Under the pieces are notes generated by a model that was not told the DNA's origin, made no database searches, and worked only from the letters and a program-made list of their open reading frames with translations. Below, one piece after another: positions 10,483 through 20,728 of a stretch of DNA of 64,000 nt. The position numbers were made by a program, and so were the translations under genes. This DNA is from Coprinus comatus (Eukaryota > Basidiomycota > Agaricomycetes > Agaricales > Agaricaceae): assembly GCA_034638255.1 (NCBI GenBank), contig JAWPGT010000080.1, forward strand, positions 1 to 64,000, read 5' to 3'. The stretch's first letter is position 1; every line of letters begins with the position of its first letter.

Positions 10483-11607
10483 CTAAGATGTCTGCTTTTC
10501 TATCTCTGCTAATTTAGCTCTTAATTCCTCCAAAAGCTCATCTTTTTTTAATATTTCCTCCTTTGCTTTTTCTACTTCTTTTTTCGCCTTATCCAAATCT
10601 TTTGCCAATCCTTTTGTATCCCCCCTCCTTGCAACTACCATAGTATTAACCATTTGCCGAAACTTCTCAATAAACTCAATTGTTTCTTCCTTTCCTTCTC
10701 TTCTTAATCTTGGTGAACTATAATGTGCATCCATAAGTGCACCACTTGATGGTTGTGAAAGAATAATAGTATATGAATCAGTTTCTTGGGCAAACCGTTC
10801 TACCTAGAAAGAAAATTTTATTATTAATAGTTTAATAAGATTATGGGATTACTTACTGATCCTATTAACTTGGGAAGTAAACGATTATATCTTTTACTTC
10901 GTTTTGTTGCATCTTGGATTAAAGGTCTTAATTCTCTTGGCCGTTTTATTTCTATCTTTTCTTAGTTTTATTATTATTCAATAATAACAAAAAAACATAC
11001 CCCATTTTTGATTTCCTTTCATTGCACCTTCTACATAGCCCAATCCATTACTATAACTTTTATTACCCCCTTTTTTACCAAATAAATTTCCTGTTCCTCC
11101 AGGAGTTGGTGTATTCATAGTTGAGACTGTTGGAGTTGATGAGTCATCCGAATCATTATCAATATCATCATAGTCTGTTGAGCCTCTTGAATCTTCAGTT
11201 CCTGGTGTTTCAGACCAGTTTCTCATTTCTCTATTAGATAACGGAGTTCTTGGAACTGGAATATATGAGGATTGTAATCCAGTTTGAGGAGTAGGAGAAT
11301 CATGATGAGAGATATTATCCTCCTCTGGACTATCATCTCTCAATTCCGGACTTCCTTCCTCTTCTTGTCCATCTACTAATGCTTTTTCCAATACTTCCTA
11401 TTAAAATATTAGACCTATTCATTTATAAAAGTAAAAATTCACCTGTGAAGTAAGAATCCTTCCCTTTTTTTTCCCACTACATCCACAATTCTTTTTAAGT
11501 GGTCTATTTGGGCATATACGACATGTAGGAGGACGACGGGTCTTTTTAATACCAATAGGAGTATCAAGGATCTTTTGAGTTGGACGACGTTGTCTGGAAG
11601 AAGACAT
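10483..11607 (-). CDS. Coiled-coil protein, 328 aa, with Cys-rich N-terminus
   Basis: Four exons (11607-11443, 11397-11001, 10960-10857, 10803-10483) give 329 codons including TAG with consistent phases. The N-terminus has CRICPNRPLKKNCGCSGKKK, a compact cluster of four Cys that may bind metal. An acidic, Ser/Thr-rich, disordered middle follows. Exons 3 and 4 encode RPRELRPLIQDATKRSKRYN, then FAQETDSYTIILSQPSSGAL, which loosely recalls a MADS-box in spacing of basic residues, leucines and the Ser-Ser-Gly end. The last 80 residues form a Lys/Glu coiled coil (DLDKAKKEVEKAKEEILKKDEL). It is divergently transcribed from the KDZ gene with only 76 bp between start codons. Function unknown; DNA binding is a guess. 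Confidence 0.6.
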
Positions 11608-11683
11608 GGTTGAACTTATGTAATTTGTATTACTATCTTTATACTCCATCTACTATTATGTTATATTCTCTATTCCTACCTCT
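11608..11683. promoter_or_regulatory. 76-bp divergent intergenic region
   Basis: The start codons of the minus-strand coiled-coil gene (11607) and the plus-strand KDZ gene (11684) are 76 bp apart. The gap is about 70 percent A+T and contains TATACTCC and TTATATTC motifs usable in opposite directions. Such a short gap must hold both promoters, implying joint regulation. Confidence 0.4.
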
Positions 11684-14662
11684 ATGGGCAAAAGACGAAG
11701 ACAAATCTCTAATGATTTTACATCTCTTTTATTACTGGAATCTCCTCCAGAACCATTTTCTTCTTTGACTACTCTAGATGATCCTCTATCTGGTCCAAGT
11801 TCAACACCTCAGAAAAAACCACGTCATCAAAAACCTGGGTTCAAAAGAAGAAGAAAATCTATTTCTTTTAAATCCACATCTCAAGAACTTTCTAACCCTT
11901 TTGATCATCTTACAATAACTGGTATACCTACCTTTAATCTATCTTCAGAGCCTGAAGTACCAGATCAATATATACAAGATGATATATTTGGACTACCAAC
12001 TCCTCAAGATACCTATGATGAATTTGTCAATGGAGTTTTAACTAAGGCAATTCCTTTCCATCGACTTACATCAAATATATACATTGTTCCAGGTTGGGAT
12101 GCAAAATCATCTATTCTAAAGGTATGTATTAATACTTAAATAATACATTCTATTTCTAAACCTATAATAGGATCAATGGTTTCATTTACAAATGGATTAT
12201 TCTTCAAGCCCTCCTATACCTGTTTGTTATTGTGGTCAAGGAATATCAACCAATAACTGCGTTCACACAAGATTTTTATTACAATATCCTAATAAGTTTG
12301 AAGATCCTGAAGGTTAAATTCTATTCTAAAGTTATTTTATCATAACTCAAGTTATATTTAGATATTGACTCTGATGTTATTATTTTCCTACGAGAAAGGA
12401 TTGAATTTGGATTTCTTAATCTTTTTTCAGTATCATCAAAAAAGGATCCCAACGCTGTTAAAGGTCGCACTATTACTTCTTATAAGGGTCCTGATAATGG
12501 TCTTGGAACTTGGAGTTGCAACAAAGATCCTGGAACCAAATGTACTCATATACAAAGATCAATACTCTATTTCAATGGAAATGGATTTTCGGCATCTCAA
12601 GATCCTAATAATAGAGGTGAAAACATTTATTAAACATTTTATGATTTATTAATAAGGTTTATCTCTAGATAATCTTTCTATTCCTATTGTGGGGATTAAA
12701 GACAATAAACCCATTTCATATCAACCTATATTACCTCCTTTATCATTCCGGATTCCTACCGACAATATTGCCCTATATTCTGAAGCACCTCCTGTTACCA
12801 ACCTTCCACCTCTTCTTTCCTTGAACGATTTCTCCAAATGTTCCTGTGAACAAGAATATATAAAAGTACATCCTACCTATGAGTTGGATTGTATTGTCTA
12901 TACTCTTACAAAATCAATCACTACAAGAATTCAACTTCAAAAATGCCCAAGCTGTTCTAAAAGTCGTTATCAAGCAATTGGACCAGATTGTAGGGAATAT
13001 GGAATCTTTAATCTCAACAACCACTCCTTATTCTCCCATGACCTTCTTGAAGACTATACTATCTCCTATGCAACCTCTGAAACTCCTTTTACCTCTTGGG
13101 TAAAAGTAGTGTCTTCAAGATATCAGAAATATCAAAGCTCTCTATCTTTTGTGGATGAAAAGACTTTTCGTTCTGCTTGGTTTGGATATGCTTCTCTTCT
13201 TTTATTAGAAGAAGATATGAAATGTCCTCAATGTAAAGATATTCCAGAGACTATAATTTGGGATGGAGTTACACTTGCCTTCAGCAAAAAACATCTTCAA
13301 CAATCTCTCCATCCTCCAACCTCTATTCATCCCAATGCTCCTATACGAAATTGCTTATATTCGTAACCAGGCTTTTATTGAAAATTCTGATTGTAGAAAA
13401 CTATTAAGATCTACATTTTCAGAACCTTTATGTCTTACTCCTCCTTCCAAAAACTTGCTTTCTGATAATGATTCTTCTGAGGATGAATCTCATACCACAA
13501 TTACCAAAAATCTTCAAAAACTAATTACAAGACTTGAAAATCTCCCTATCCTTCAAGATATGCTTAATAAAGAAAACCAATCTTTGGGTTTACTTTTTAA
13601 ACGATATTGCACTACAAGTGCAATATCAAAACATAATAATCAATGTCCAAAAGAAGTTGTTTCATTTTTTTACCAGGTATTTTATCAATTCTTGATTAAC
13701 TGTTACCAATACTATTCTCATATTGAATAGTTAGGAAGTAATGACTCTGCTCTTCAAGTTATTAACCGACCAGCATTGTTATTATTGGAAGACTTTATCA
13801 ATGATCCTACCCAAAAAACAAATTTCGATCATTTGTGTTGTATTCCATCCTTATTTTGGCTTCTAAACTATGAAAGAAAACAACAACCATATTGGGATAA
13901 CTCTATTCTTGGGGTTTGTTCTTGGATGAACAAAAGATGTAAAGGATTGATGGAAAAGATAATTAAATATCCTTGTCCCAAGATTATAGATAATATTGAA
14001 AAAACTGAAGGTGGATGGCAAAAGGTATTTTTTATATTATAACTACCTTATTTTTTTTTACTAAATTTCTATAGAGTGGATGTAAATATAGTTTACCCCA
14101 AATTCGTTATAGACCTCAATATCCTGGTCTTAAACATGAAGCTGGAAATGAGCCAAAAGACAGAGGTGGAAAATGTAATAAATATTACAGCACTTATGGA
14201 GAATCTGGCTTAACTGGAGGAATTATGTGTGCATGGTGCACTCATTCTATTTGCTATGGATATCATTGTATTCCTTCAAGCGAAGGAAGAAATGATGTAT
14301 TTTCAGCAATGGTTACAAGATGGCCAAAAGCTCCCAAATATGTTATTTATGATTTTGCTTGCCAGCTTGGACCTTATTGTCGTTCAAGAGAGCCCGACTT
14401 TTTTATGGATACCCTATTTCTCATTGATAATTTTCATTCTACAGGTCATAAATCTTGTAGTGCAGCCTATTTTCTTAAAACATATTCTTCTAGCCAACCA
14501 TCATTAGGAAAAATCAACTCTAGTGCAGCAGAATGTGGAAATGGAGGACTTACAAGAATTAGAAAATCGGTTAGATATATGGGGCAAGAAAGAGCAATTA
14601 TATATACTGCAGTTTTTCTATCATTATGGAACAGAAGTAGAATATTGAATCTTTTGAAGTAA
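11684..14662 (+). pseudogene. KDZ transposase with CxC5/CxC6-like cysteine clusters, one frameshift
   Basis: Six exons: 11684-12121, 12171-12312, 12362-12616, 12657-13676, 13731-14024 and 14075-14662. A basic N-terminus (MGKRRRQ) is followed by Cys clusters CYCGQGISTNNC and CSCEQEY...CPSCSKSRYQAIGPDC, then MKCPQCKDIPETIIWDGVTLAF. The last exon has KCNKYYSTYGESGLTGGIMC with CAWCTHSICYGYHC, directly before the catalytic core. That core has VIYDFACQLGPYC (Asp 1), LIDNFHSTGHKSC (Asp 2) and NSSAAECGNGGL (Glu), so all DDE residues are present. Near 13335-13360 exon 4 shifts frame by one base (stop at 13364-13366; the other frame continues with YIRNQAFIENSDC). Apart from that it looks intact. KDZ enzymes move large DNA transposons. 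Confidence 0.75.
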
Positions 14663-14732
14663 AATATAATCGTTTGATATTCTAATAAAGAAATATACTA
14701 TATATTGTCTAGAAAACTTGAGTCTTTAGAAG

Positions 14733-15752
14733 AATCCTACTAAAGAAGTTATATGTTTAGTAGAATTCTGCTAAAGAATATGTGTTCTTTAGTAGGATTC
14801 TACTAAACATATGTGTTGTTTAGTAGAAATCTACTAAAGAATATGTGTTGTTTAGTAGATTTCTGCTAAACCTACGTGTTCTTTAGTAGAATTCTGCTAA
14901 AGAATATGTGTTCTTTAGTAGAATTCTGCTAAAGAATATGTGTTCTTTAGTAGGATTCTACTAAACATATGTGTTGTTTAGTAGAAATCTACTAAACATA
15001 TGTGTTGTTTAGTAGAAATCTACTAAACATATGAGTTCTTTAGTAGAAATCTACTAAACATATGTGTTTTTTAGTAGAATCCTACTAAAGGTATAAGTTC
15101 TTTAGTAGATTTCTACTAAAACATATGAGTTCTTTAGCAGGATTCTACTAAACATACAACTTCTTTAGTAGAATTCTACTAAACATATGTGTTTTTTAGT
15201 AGAATCCTACTAAACATATGAGTTCTTTAGTAGATTTCTACTAAAGGTATGAGTTCTTTAGTAGATTTCTGCTAAACCTACATGTTCTTTAGTAGAATTC
15301 TGCTAAAGAATATGTGTTCTTTAGTAGGATTCTACTAAACATATGTGTTGTTTAGTAGAAATCTACTAAACATATGTTTTTTTTTTAGTAGAATCCTACT
15401 AAAGGTATAAGTTCTTTAGTAGATTTCTACTAAACATATGAGTTCTTTAGTAGATTTCTACTAAAGGTATGAGTTCTTTAGTAGATTTCTACTAAAAGTA
15501 CAAGTTCTTTAGCAGAATTCTGCTAAAGAACTCACACCTTTAGTAGAATTCTACTAAAAAACACATATGTTTAGTAGAATCCTACTAAAGAACACATATT
15601 CTTTAGCAGAATTCTACTAAAGAACACGTAGGTTTAGCAGAAATCTACTAAAGAACTCATACCTTTAGTAGAAATCTACTAAAGAACTCATACCTTTAGT
15701 AGGATTCTACTAAAGAACACGGAGGTTTAGCAGAATTCTACTACAACTTATG
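14733..15752. repeat. Array of 33 palindromic 20-bp units with 11-12-bp spacers
   Basis: I counted 33 cores of the form TTTAGTAGAATTCTACTAAA (with AAATC, ATTTC, GATTC, AATCC centres and occasional GCTAAA or AGCAG variants) at a 31-32 bp period. Cores can fold as 8-9-bp stems. The spacers are CATATGTGTTC, GGTATGAGTTC or AATATGTGTTC for the first 26 cores. After core 26 (near 15530) they become the reverse complement (GAACTCATACC, GAACACATATG), so the array as a whole is a large imperfect inverted repeat. A block of four successive units recurs (near 14851-15000 and 15266-15375), showing growth by block duplication. It begins about 70 bp after the KDZ stop codon and ends about 200 bp before the Gypsy fragment. 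Confidence 0.95.
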
Positions 15753-15833
15753 TTTTTTTTTTTGCATATGACAAAACTAAAGGTGTAGAAAATCATCATT
15801 AATCATGAAAAAATGTGTCATATAATAATAATG

Positions 15834-15956
15834 GGTATATATATACAGACATATGTACAATAAAAGGCACATACATATGTATAATGAAAGGAACATACGT
15901 ATGTACCCAATTAAAACAACTAGTGGTACCCTTTTATAACAACTAGTGGTACCTAT
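15834..15956. repeat. Short direct repeats at the KDZ-Gypsy junction
   Basis: CATATGTACAATAAAAGGcACATA and CATATGTATAATGAAAGGaACATA are adjacent 25-bp copies, and AACAACTAGTGGTACC occurs twice about 24 bp apart (15915 and 15939). The Gypsy reading frame becomes recognisable right after this, so the repeats sit on the breakpoint between two elements. Confidence 0.6.
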
Positions 15957-17525
15957 TTGTTACCACTTTTGGGTCGTCAGCTACCTGAGAAAAATGGTCC
16001 CGCTGATCATCTATCCCGAAGACCTGATCACGTACCTATCGGAGACGATAACCATGACGTAACTGCATTACCCCCGTCATTATTCTCCACAGATTTACAA
16101 GAAACGTCACTCTGCATTATTGATGACCTCATCGGTCAGAAAATAAAAGACGTCACTCAACAACGGTCTTCATCCATTCCTGAAACATACGTCATCGATG
16201 ACGATGGTTTCCTCCGCTACCAGAATAAGATTGTCATCCCCGATGATCTTCTTCTTCGACGATCCCTCTTACAAAGAGTACACGACCATATCACCGCTGG
16301 ACACCCAGGAATTACAGAAACTTTACGAAAATTAAAGCAATACTGTTACTGGCCCGGTATGAACTCGTTCGTACACAACTACGTTCAAGGTTGTGGAACT
16401 TGTCAACAATACAAGATTAACCGCCACCCACTCAAAGCACCTTTACAACCCATAAAAGGACCTGCTTCCATCCGTCCATTCACCCAAATCTCCATGGATA
16501 TGATAACGGATCTACCTCCAGACGGCCCCTATGACTCTATATTGTCCATAGTGGACCATGGACTTACAAAGGGGATATTAATTATTCCTACTGCGAAAAC
16601 AGCCACAGCCGATGACATAGCCGAGCTATTGATAGAACGGTTATTCGCCAAATTCGGAACTCCCGAAAAGGTTATCTCAGATCGAGGACCCCAATTCATC
16701 GCTAAGTCAATGCAAGAATTCTATTCAAAACTAAATATAGAACCCGCATACTCGACCGCCTATCACCCTCAATCCGACGGATCAACCGAAAGATTCAATC
16801 AAGAGATCGAACTATTCTTATCCATCTATTGCTCTGCAAACCCCAACTCCTGGGCACGAGCACTGCCTATCCTCGAATTTACACACAATTCCCGCACCCA
16901 TGCTGGTCGCACTCAAACCCCATTCGAACTAATGTATGGCTATGCACCAAAAACATTCCATACTACGGAAGAACCCTCAAACATCCTATCTATCTCATCC
17001 CGATTTGAGTACCTCAAGCAAACAAGAGAACAGGCTCAAGAAGCTCATGAACATATGCGTCAACTTATGGCCGCTCGATCGAACAGACCATTACCAACCC
17101 TAGAACCAGGACAACGGGTCTGGCTCGATAACAGAAATCTCCAAATCAAATACAAATCGAAGAAAATGGCACAGCGCCGAGAAGGCCCCTTCAAAATTCT
17201 ACGCAAAATAGGAACAACCACCTATGAACTAGAGTTACCAATGACGTGGAGGATCCACAACAAATTCCATATCCAACTCCTCACTCCTGTCAAAGAGAAT
17301 GACGTATATGGCAAAATGTTTACAGCACCACCTCCAGATATCGTAAATGGAGAAGAAGAATACGAAGTCGAAAATATCCTGAACCACCGAGGAACCCCAA
17401 GGACAAGACGTTATCTTGTTCATTGGAAAGGATACTCTTCTACGGAAGATTCTTGGGAGCCTGAATCGAATCTTACCAATTCAGGAGCAATCCTAAAAAG
17501 TTATAAAGAGAGACATGGACTCTGA
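15957..17525 (+). CDS. 3' part of chromoviral Gypsy Pol: RNase H end, integrase, chromodomain
   Basis: The frame opens on the last residues of an RNase H domain (GPADHLSRRPD), so reverse transcriptase and gag are missing; the listed start is just the first recognisable codon. The integrase zinc domain is at about residues 108-150 (HDH...GHPG...CGTCQQYK). The catalytic triad follows: SMDMITDLP (about 180), ISDRGPQF (about 241) and SDGSTERFNQ (about 277). A C-terminal chromodomain at about 469-522 (YEVENILNHRG...RRYLVHWKGY...DSWEP) places it among chromoviruses, which use this module to steer insertion to marked chromatin. The frame is open to its TGA, which overlaps the next ORF by 11 nt. As a 5'-truncated copy it should be immobile. 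Confidence 0.85.
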   Translation: MLPLLGRQLPEKNGPADHLSRRPDHVPIGDDNHDVTALPPSLFSTDLQETSLCIIDDLIGQKIKDVTQQRSSSIPETYVIDDDGFLRYQNKIVIPDDLLLRRSLLQRVHDHITAGHPGITETLRKLKQYCYWPGMNSFVHNYVQGCGTCQQYKINRHPLKAPLQPIKGPASIRPFTQISMDMITDLPPDGPYDSILSIVDHGLTKGILIIPTAKTATADDIAELLIERLFAKFGTPEKVISDRGPQFIAKSMQEFYSKLNIEPAYSTAYHPQSDGSTERFNQEIELFLSIYCSANPNSWARALPILEFTHNSRTHAGRTQTPFELMYGYAPKTFHTTEEPSNILSISSRFEYLKQTREQAQEAHEHMRQLMAARSNRPLPTLEPGQRVWLDNRNLQIKYKSKKMAQRREGPFKILRKIGTTTYELELPMTWRIHNKFHIQLLTPVKENDVYGKMFTAPPPDIVNGEEEYEVENILNHRGTPRTRRYLVHWKGYSSTEDSWEPESNLTNSGAILKSYKERHGL

Positions 17526-18873
17526 CCAAATCCCCAGTTCAATGCTCTACTCTCCTCCCAATACACCCATCACTACTATCACCAATGCCCCCTCCACCGT
17601 ACTCCCAACCCAAACCTTGGCTCCTACCAATGGTTCCACCACACGCATCCCTCTCCCGTATTCCCCTGACACTCAGCTTGTTCGATTCCGACTATCATGC
17701 GAAACATACATCGCTGACCTCGAATCCGTTCATCGAAACAACTCTGAACGCCGCACACTCCTTCACACCCTTCGGGAAGACCTATCTGCTTACTTTCCTC
17801 AAAGAGCTAAGGAACTGTACCTTTGGGACACCTTGGCCCACACTTGTCAAAAACTCCAATCGAATGGTTTTTCACAACCAGAGCATGCTAGCCTCCACCA
17901 GCTTTTCCAGGATCTTGACAGATCCCGAAATTCAAGACCTTCGCTCTTCAGCGTTAGTTTTGGACCACGATATGTTAGCACTAGCAACCTTGAGACTCGA
18001 AGGGACGGAATCCTTTCTAGAGACTCGGAAGCGACTCACACCACTCCTCAGGAACCACTACATGCTCGAACAATGGGCCCGGAACCTGACCACTCAGGAA
18101 AGCTACTACCTGACCAACCTACTATCCCACCAAACGTTCCCAGCCAATGTCCCCAGACCCCATACATGCCACCAATTAAATCCACACAGCGTCGGTGCCC
18201 TGCATGTAACGGACATAACCACTTCCTACCACATTGCGAAAGTTACTTCTGCAACCACTGTAAGCAAACTGCTCCAGGCCACTATGCCAAGCATTGCTCC
18301 CGCAACAAGTACAAAGGCCTCCCTTCCAACACCATCCCGACCTCCATTATTGAGGAGCACACTACATCCAAAACCCTAAACTCCGCCCTGCCGATAAAAC
18401 GGACAGTAACATTCTACAAGGAGATAGGACACTTTTACAACAGCAACCGACACAACGACCAATCAATCGAGGGACAACGCGTCCTAGCATTCATGAACCA
18501 CCAGAGATACGCCGCTCACGATCGACAGGACCCCGTACCCCGATTCCGACTGGATCTCGCAGTGAAAGACATCATCGATGCCATTCCCACTCTCGCCAAG
18601 CACGCCGCCGCTCACGCCAGAGTACTGGATCAAATCAAGAAGACTTTGGACGAAACTTTGGAGAAGACTACGACCCTGTCGCCGAGGCCAACATCACTGG
18701 CTCCCCTTGCCGAGACCTCTGAAGTTGAGAATGAGGACATTCCCCGTAAAGAAGGAAGTAATGTTACGAGTCCACCCAAACCACCGGCCCGTACCACCAC
18801 CACCGAGGAAGACTTGTTCGCCATCTTCCCCGAACTCATTCCCAATGACGACACCATGGACGACTCTGCTTGA
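17515..18873 (+). CDS. Extra 452-aa ORF of the Gypsy element with zinc-knuckle-like cluster
   Basis: The ATG at 17515 lies inside the end of pol, 11 nt upstream of the pol TGA, in a different frame (ATGGACTCTGA overlap). The product is Pro/Thr/Ser-rich with a helical block at about residues 60-130. At about 225-265 it has a double Cys/His cluster, CPACNGHNHFLPHC then CNHCKQTAPGHYAKHC; each half resembles a CCHC knuckle. The tail has a Lys/Leu helix and an acidic end (DDTMDDSA). The position is where env-like or accessory genes sit in LTR elements, but there is no signal peptide or membrane segment. A nucleic-acid-binding accessory or displaced Gag-like protein is the most sensible guess. A second frame is also open across 17585-18379. 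Confidence 0.7.
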   Translation: MDSDQIPSSMLYSPPNTPITTITNAPSTVLPTQTLAPTNGSTTRIPLPYSPDTQLVRFRLSCETYIADLESVHRNNSERRTLLHTLREDLSAYFPQRAKELYLWDTLAHTCQKLQSNGFSQPEHASLHQLFQDLDRSRNSRPSLFSVSFGPRYVSTSNLETRRDGILSRDSEATHTTPQEPLHARTMGPEPDHSGKLLPDQPTIPPNVPSQCPQTPYMPPIKSTQRRCPACNGHNHFLPHCESYFCNHCKQTAPGHYAKHCSRNKYKGLPSNTIPTSIIEEHTTSKTLNSALPIKRTVTFYKEIGHFYNSNRHNDQSIEGQRVLAFMNHQRYAAHDRQDPVPRFRLDLAVKDIIDAIPTLAKHAAAHARVLDQIKKTLDETLEKTTTLSPRPTSLAPLAETSEVENEDIPRKEGSNVTSPPKPPARTTTTEEDLFAIFPELIPNDDTMDDSA

Positions 18874-18886
18874 CATACCATTCCCC

Positions 18887-19396
18887 GGTGACATCACGGT
18901 GACATCACTATGACATCGCTATGACCTAACGTCGAACTAAGTATGAGACTCCACTTATGCTTAGAAGTATACATTTCCCCAGCTCCAGTATTAGCTATCT
19001 GTTTCGTCATTTTACTCCTGTTGACTAATCTTTCATTGTATATGGAGTAAATAGTCCCCGACCCCGATGTCTCACCTACTCCTGTTGACAGTTCTAGCAT
19101 TGTGTATGGAGTAGATTATAAAGCGATGACGAGTATTAGGTTATAATTAGTTAGTAGCTATTATTAGGTACATCCCTAGAATAGTATAAATACTCGATGT
19201 ATTAGACGATTAAAGCCTTAAGCTTTAATCTCTTCTGTTGTAGCCCTTATACATCTCTGTCTCCATACCTCTTGGTCACTAGGTTGAAAGGCCTTGAGAT
19301 TGCAGCAGAGTGTTTATTGATCGCACGTTCCTACACGACTGCACTCTAGCGTTTAAGTTCCAGGAGTGTTCAGCTTAACGGTTCGTGGTCATAACA
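18887..19396 (+). mobile_element. 3' LTR of the truncated chromoviral Gypsy element (ends approximate)
   Basis: The stretch after the extra ORF has LTR features: an 11-bp motif repeated four times at 18887-18930 (GGTGACATCAC twice, TATGACATCGC, TATGACCTAAC), a diverged pair of about 55-60-bp blocks each starting CTCCTGTTGAC (near 19014 and 19079), TATAAATA at 19185-19192, and an end in GGTCATAACA at 19396. The right end is supported because an open coding exon of an unrelated gene begins immediately after. No 5' LTR exists in the window for comparison, so the left end is a guess. Confidence 0.6.
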
Positions 19397-20728
19397 ATTT
19401 TGGAAGAACTGTGCAAGCGTCCAACCACTCGATCACTTCCTCACATACCTCATCTCTGCGACAAACTCTGGGATAAGCTCAGCTCAGAGCATTGGTGTGT
19501 AGCCTTGGTCCGAATATTCATCGATGTCTTTCCTTCTGTGGACTCTGCGCACTGCAATGATCTTGCACCAATACTTGGCAGTCTGCTTGTGGAATGTGAT
19601 AAATGCTTTATTGACTGGTGTTCGTCTTCTCATCTACTCTGCCATCTCTCTCTGACCACCATTACTCCTCAGTCATTGCAAGAAACTTCCTCAAAATCAT
19701 AGAAGACCTTGCCTCGAAGCGTCTCATTGGCAAAGAAAGATTATTGGATGGCATCTTTCTCTACACCAAACACATCCTACAACACTCATGGGGGCTATCC
19801 AGTATACTCCCATCCATCAAAACAACCCTCAACGCAATACTCTCTGCTGCTGAAGAATACGTTCAACGCTCGCGCTCAGAGTATTCTGTCCTGCACCCAA
19901 ATGAATTCACCATTCCACACACACTGCCTAGGCCTGAGCGTAAAGAAAACCTGGAGCCTGTATGGGCTGTGATAGACAACTTCAACATGGGATTGAAGGA
20001 GGTATGGGGCATATATGAGGTTATCAAGTCTGGTGGTGAAGCATCAGGAAAAATTGAGCATATATCCACTTCTGGTATGTTGCAAGTTTATCTCCTCTCG
20101 TAATATATCTAATAGTCTACTCAAAGTCGAACACACTGGCCAAATCGTTTCAGCAACACACATTACTGAGAATCTACTTATGGCCACTACACCGAATCCT
20201 ATCATTTCCCTGTCAATGTCCCTGCAATCTAACAAATTTCATGAAACAGACTTACACGATGGAATAACTGACCAAGTCACTCCAGCAATATACTCTACTG
20301 AAGCTCTGCCCATAATTACTACGTCCTCCTCGCCAGCTCCCTTGCAATCCAACAAATGTCACAAAACAGCCACCACACCGGGTGTTGGCGCTCGAAATCC
20401 AGTCTCACCAGTTCTTTTATCATCGCAAGATTTTGAACAACATTCATCTAATAGCATTTCAGCTGTGCCTGCTAGGCCAACAATCCCACCAGCCATGAAT
20501 GTGATTTCAACTTCCGCATCCAGTCGGCCCACATCACCTCTTCCCAACGAGACATCCACCAGTCAAGATTCACACGTTATCACTCCCTACTCACAACCAG
20601 ACGTCGCTGGACCTGGGACCGTAAACCAAGCCCTGTCCTCTGTGGTACAAGATCTACAAAGTACTCCATCGACTCCATCTCTATCTACAGATTGTCATGC
20701 CGAAGAGCTGACCGGTCCTCAGGCTTAA
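19397..20728 (+). pseudogene. 3' part of an unrecognised host gene truncated by the Gypsy LTR
   Basis: Exons 19397-19595, 19673-20074 and 20127-20728 join in phase to a TAA without internal stops, giving about 400 residues. The first 230 are helical (LEELCKRPTTRSL..., RNFLKIIEDLASKRLIGKERL, LKEVWGIYEVIKSG). The last 200 are Ser/Thr/Pro-rich and look disordered. No start codon is available because the reading frame runs straight into the LTR end, so the 5' part was cut off by the insertion. I do not recognise the family. A stretch around 19830-19915 (ACTCTCTGCTGCTGAAGAA, CCAAATGAA) loosely matches 58262-58345, so it may be related to the decayed locus at 55-58 kb. Confidence 0.5.

Noticed and set aside
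14733..15752. CRISPR-like array
   Set aside because: Spacers are not unique but near-identical, the cores vary, and everything around is eukaryotic transposon sequence.
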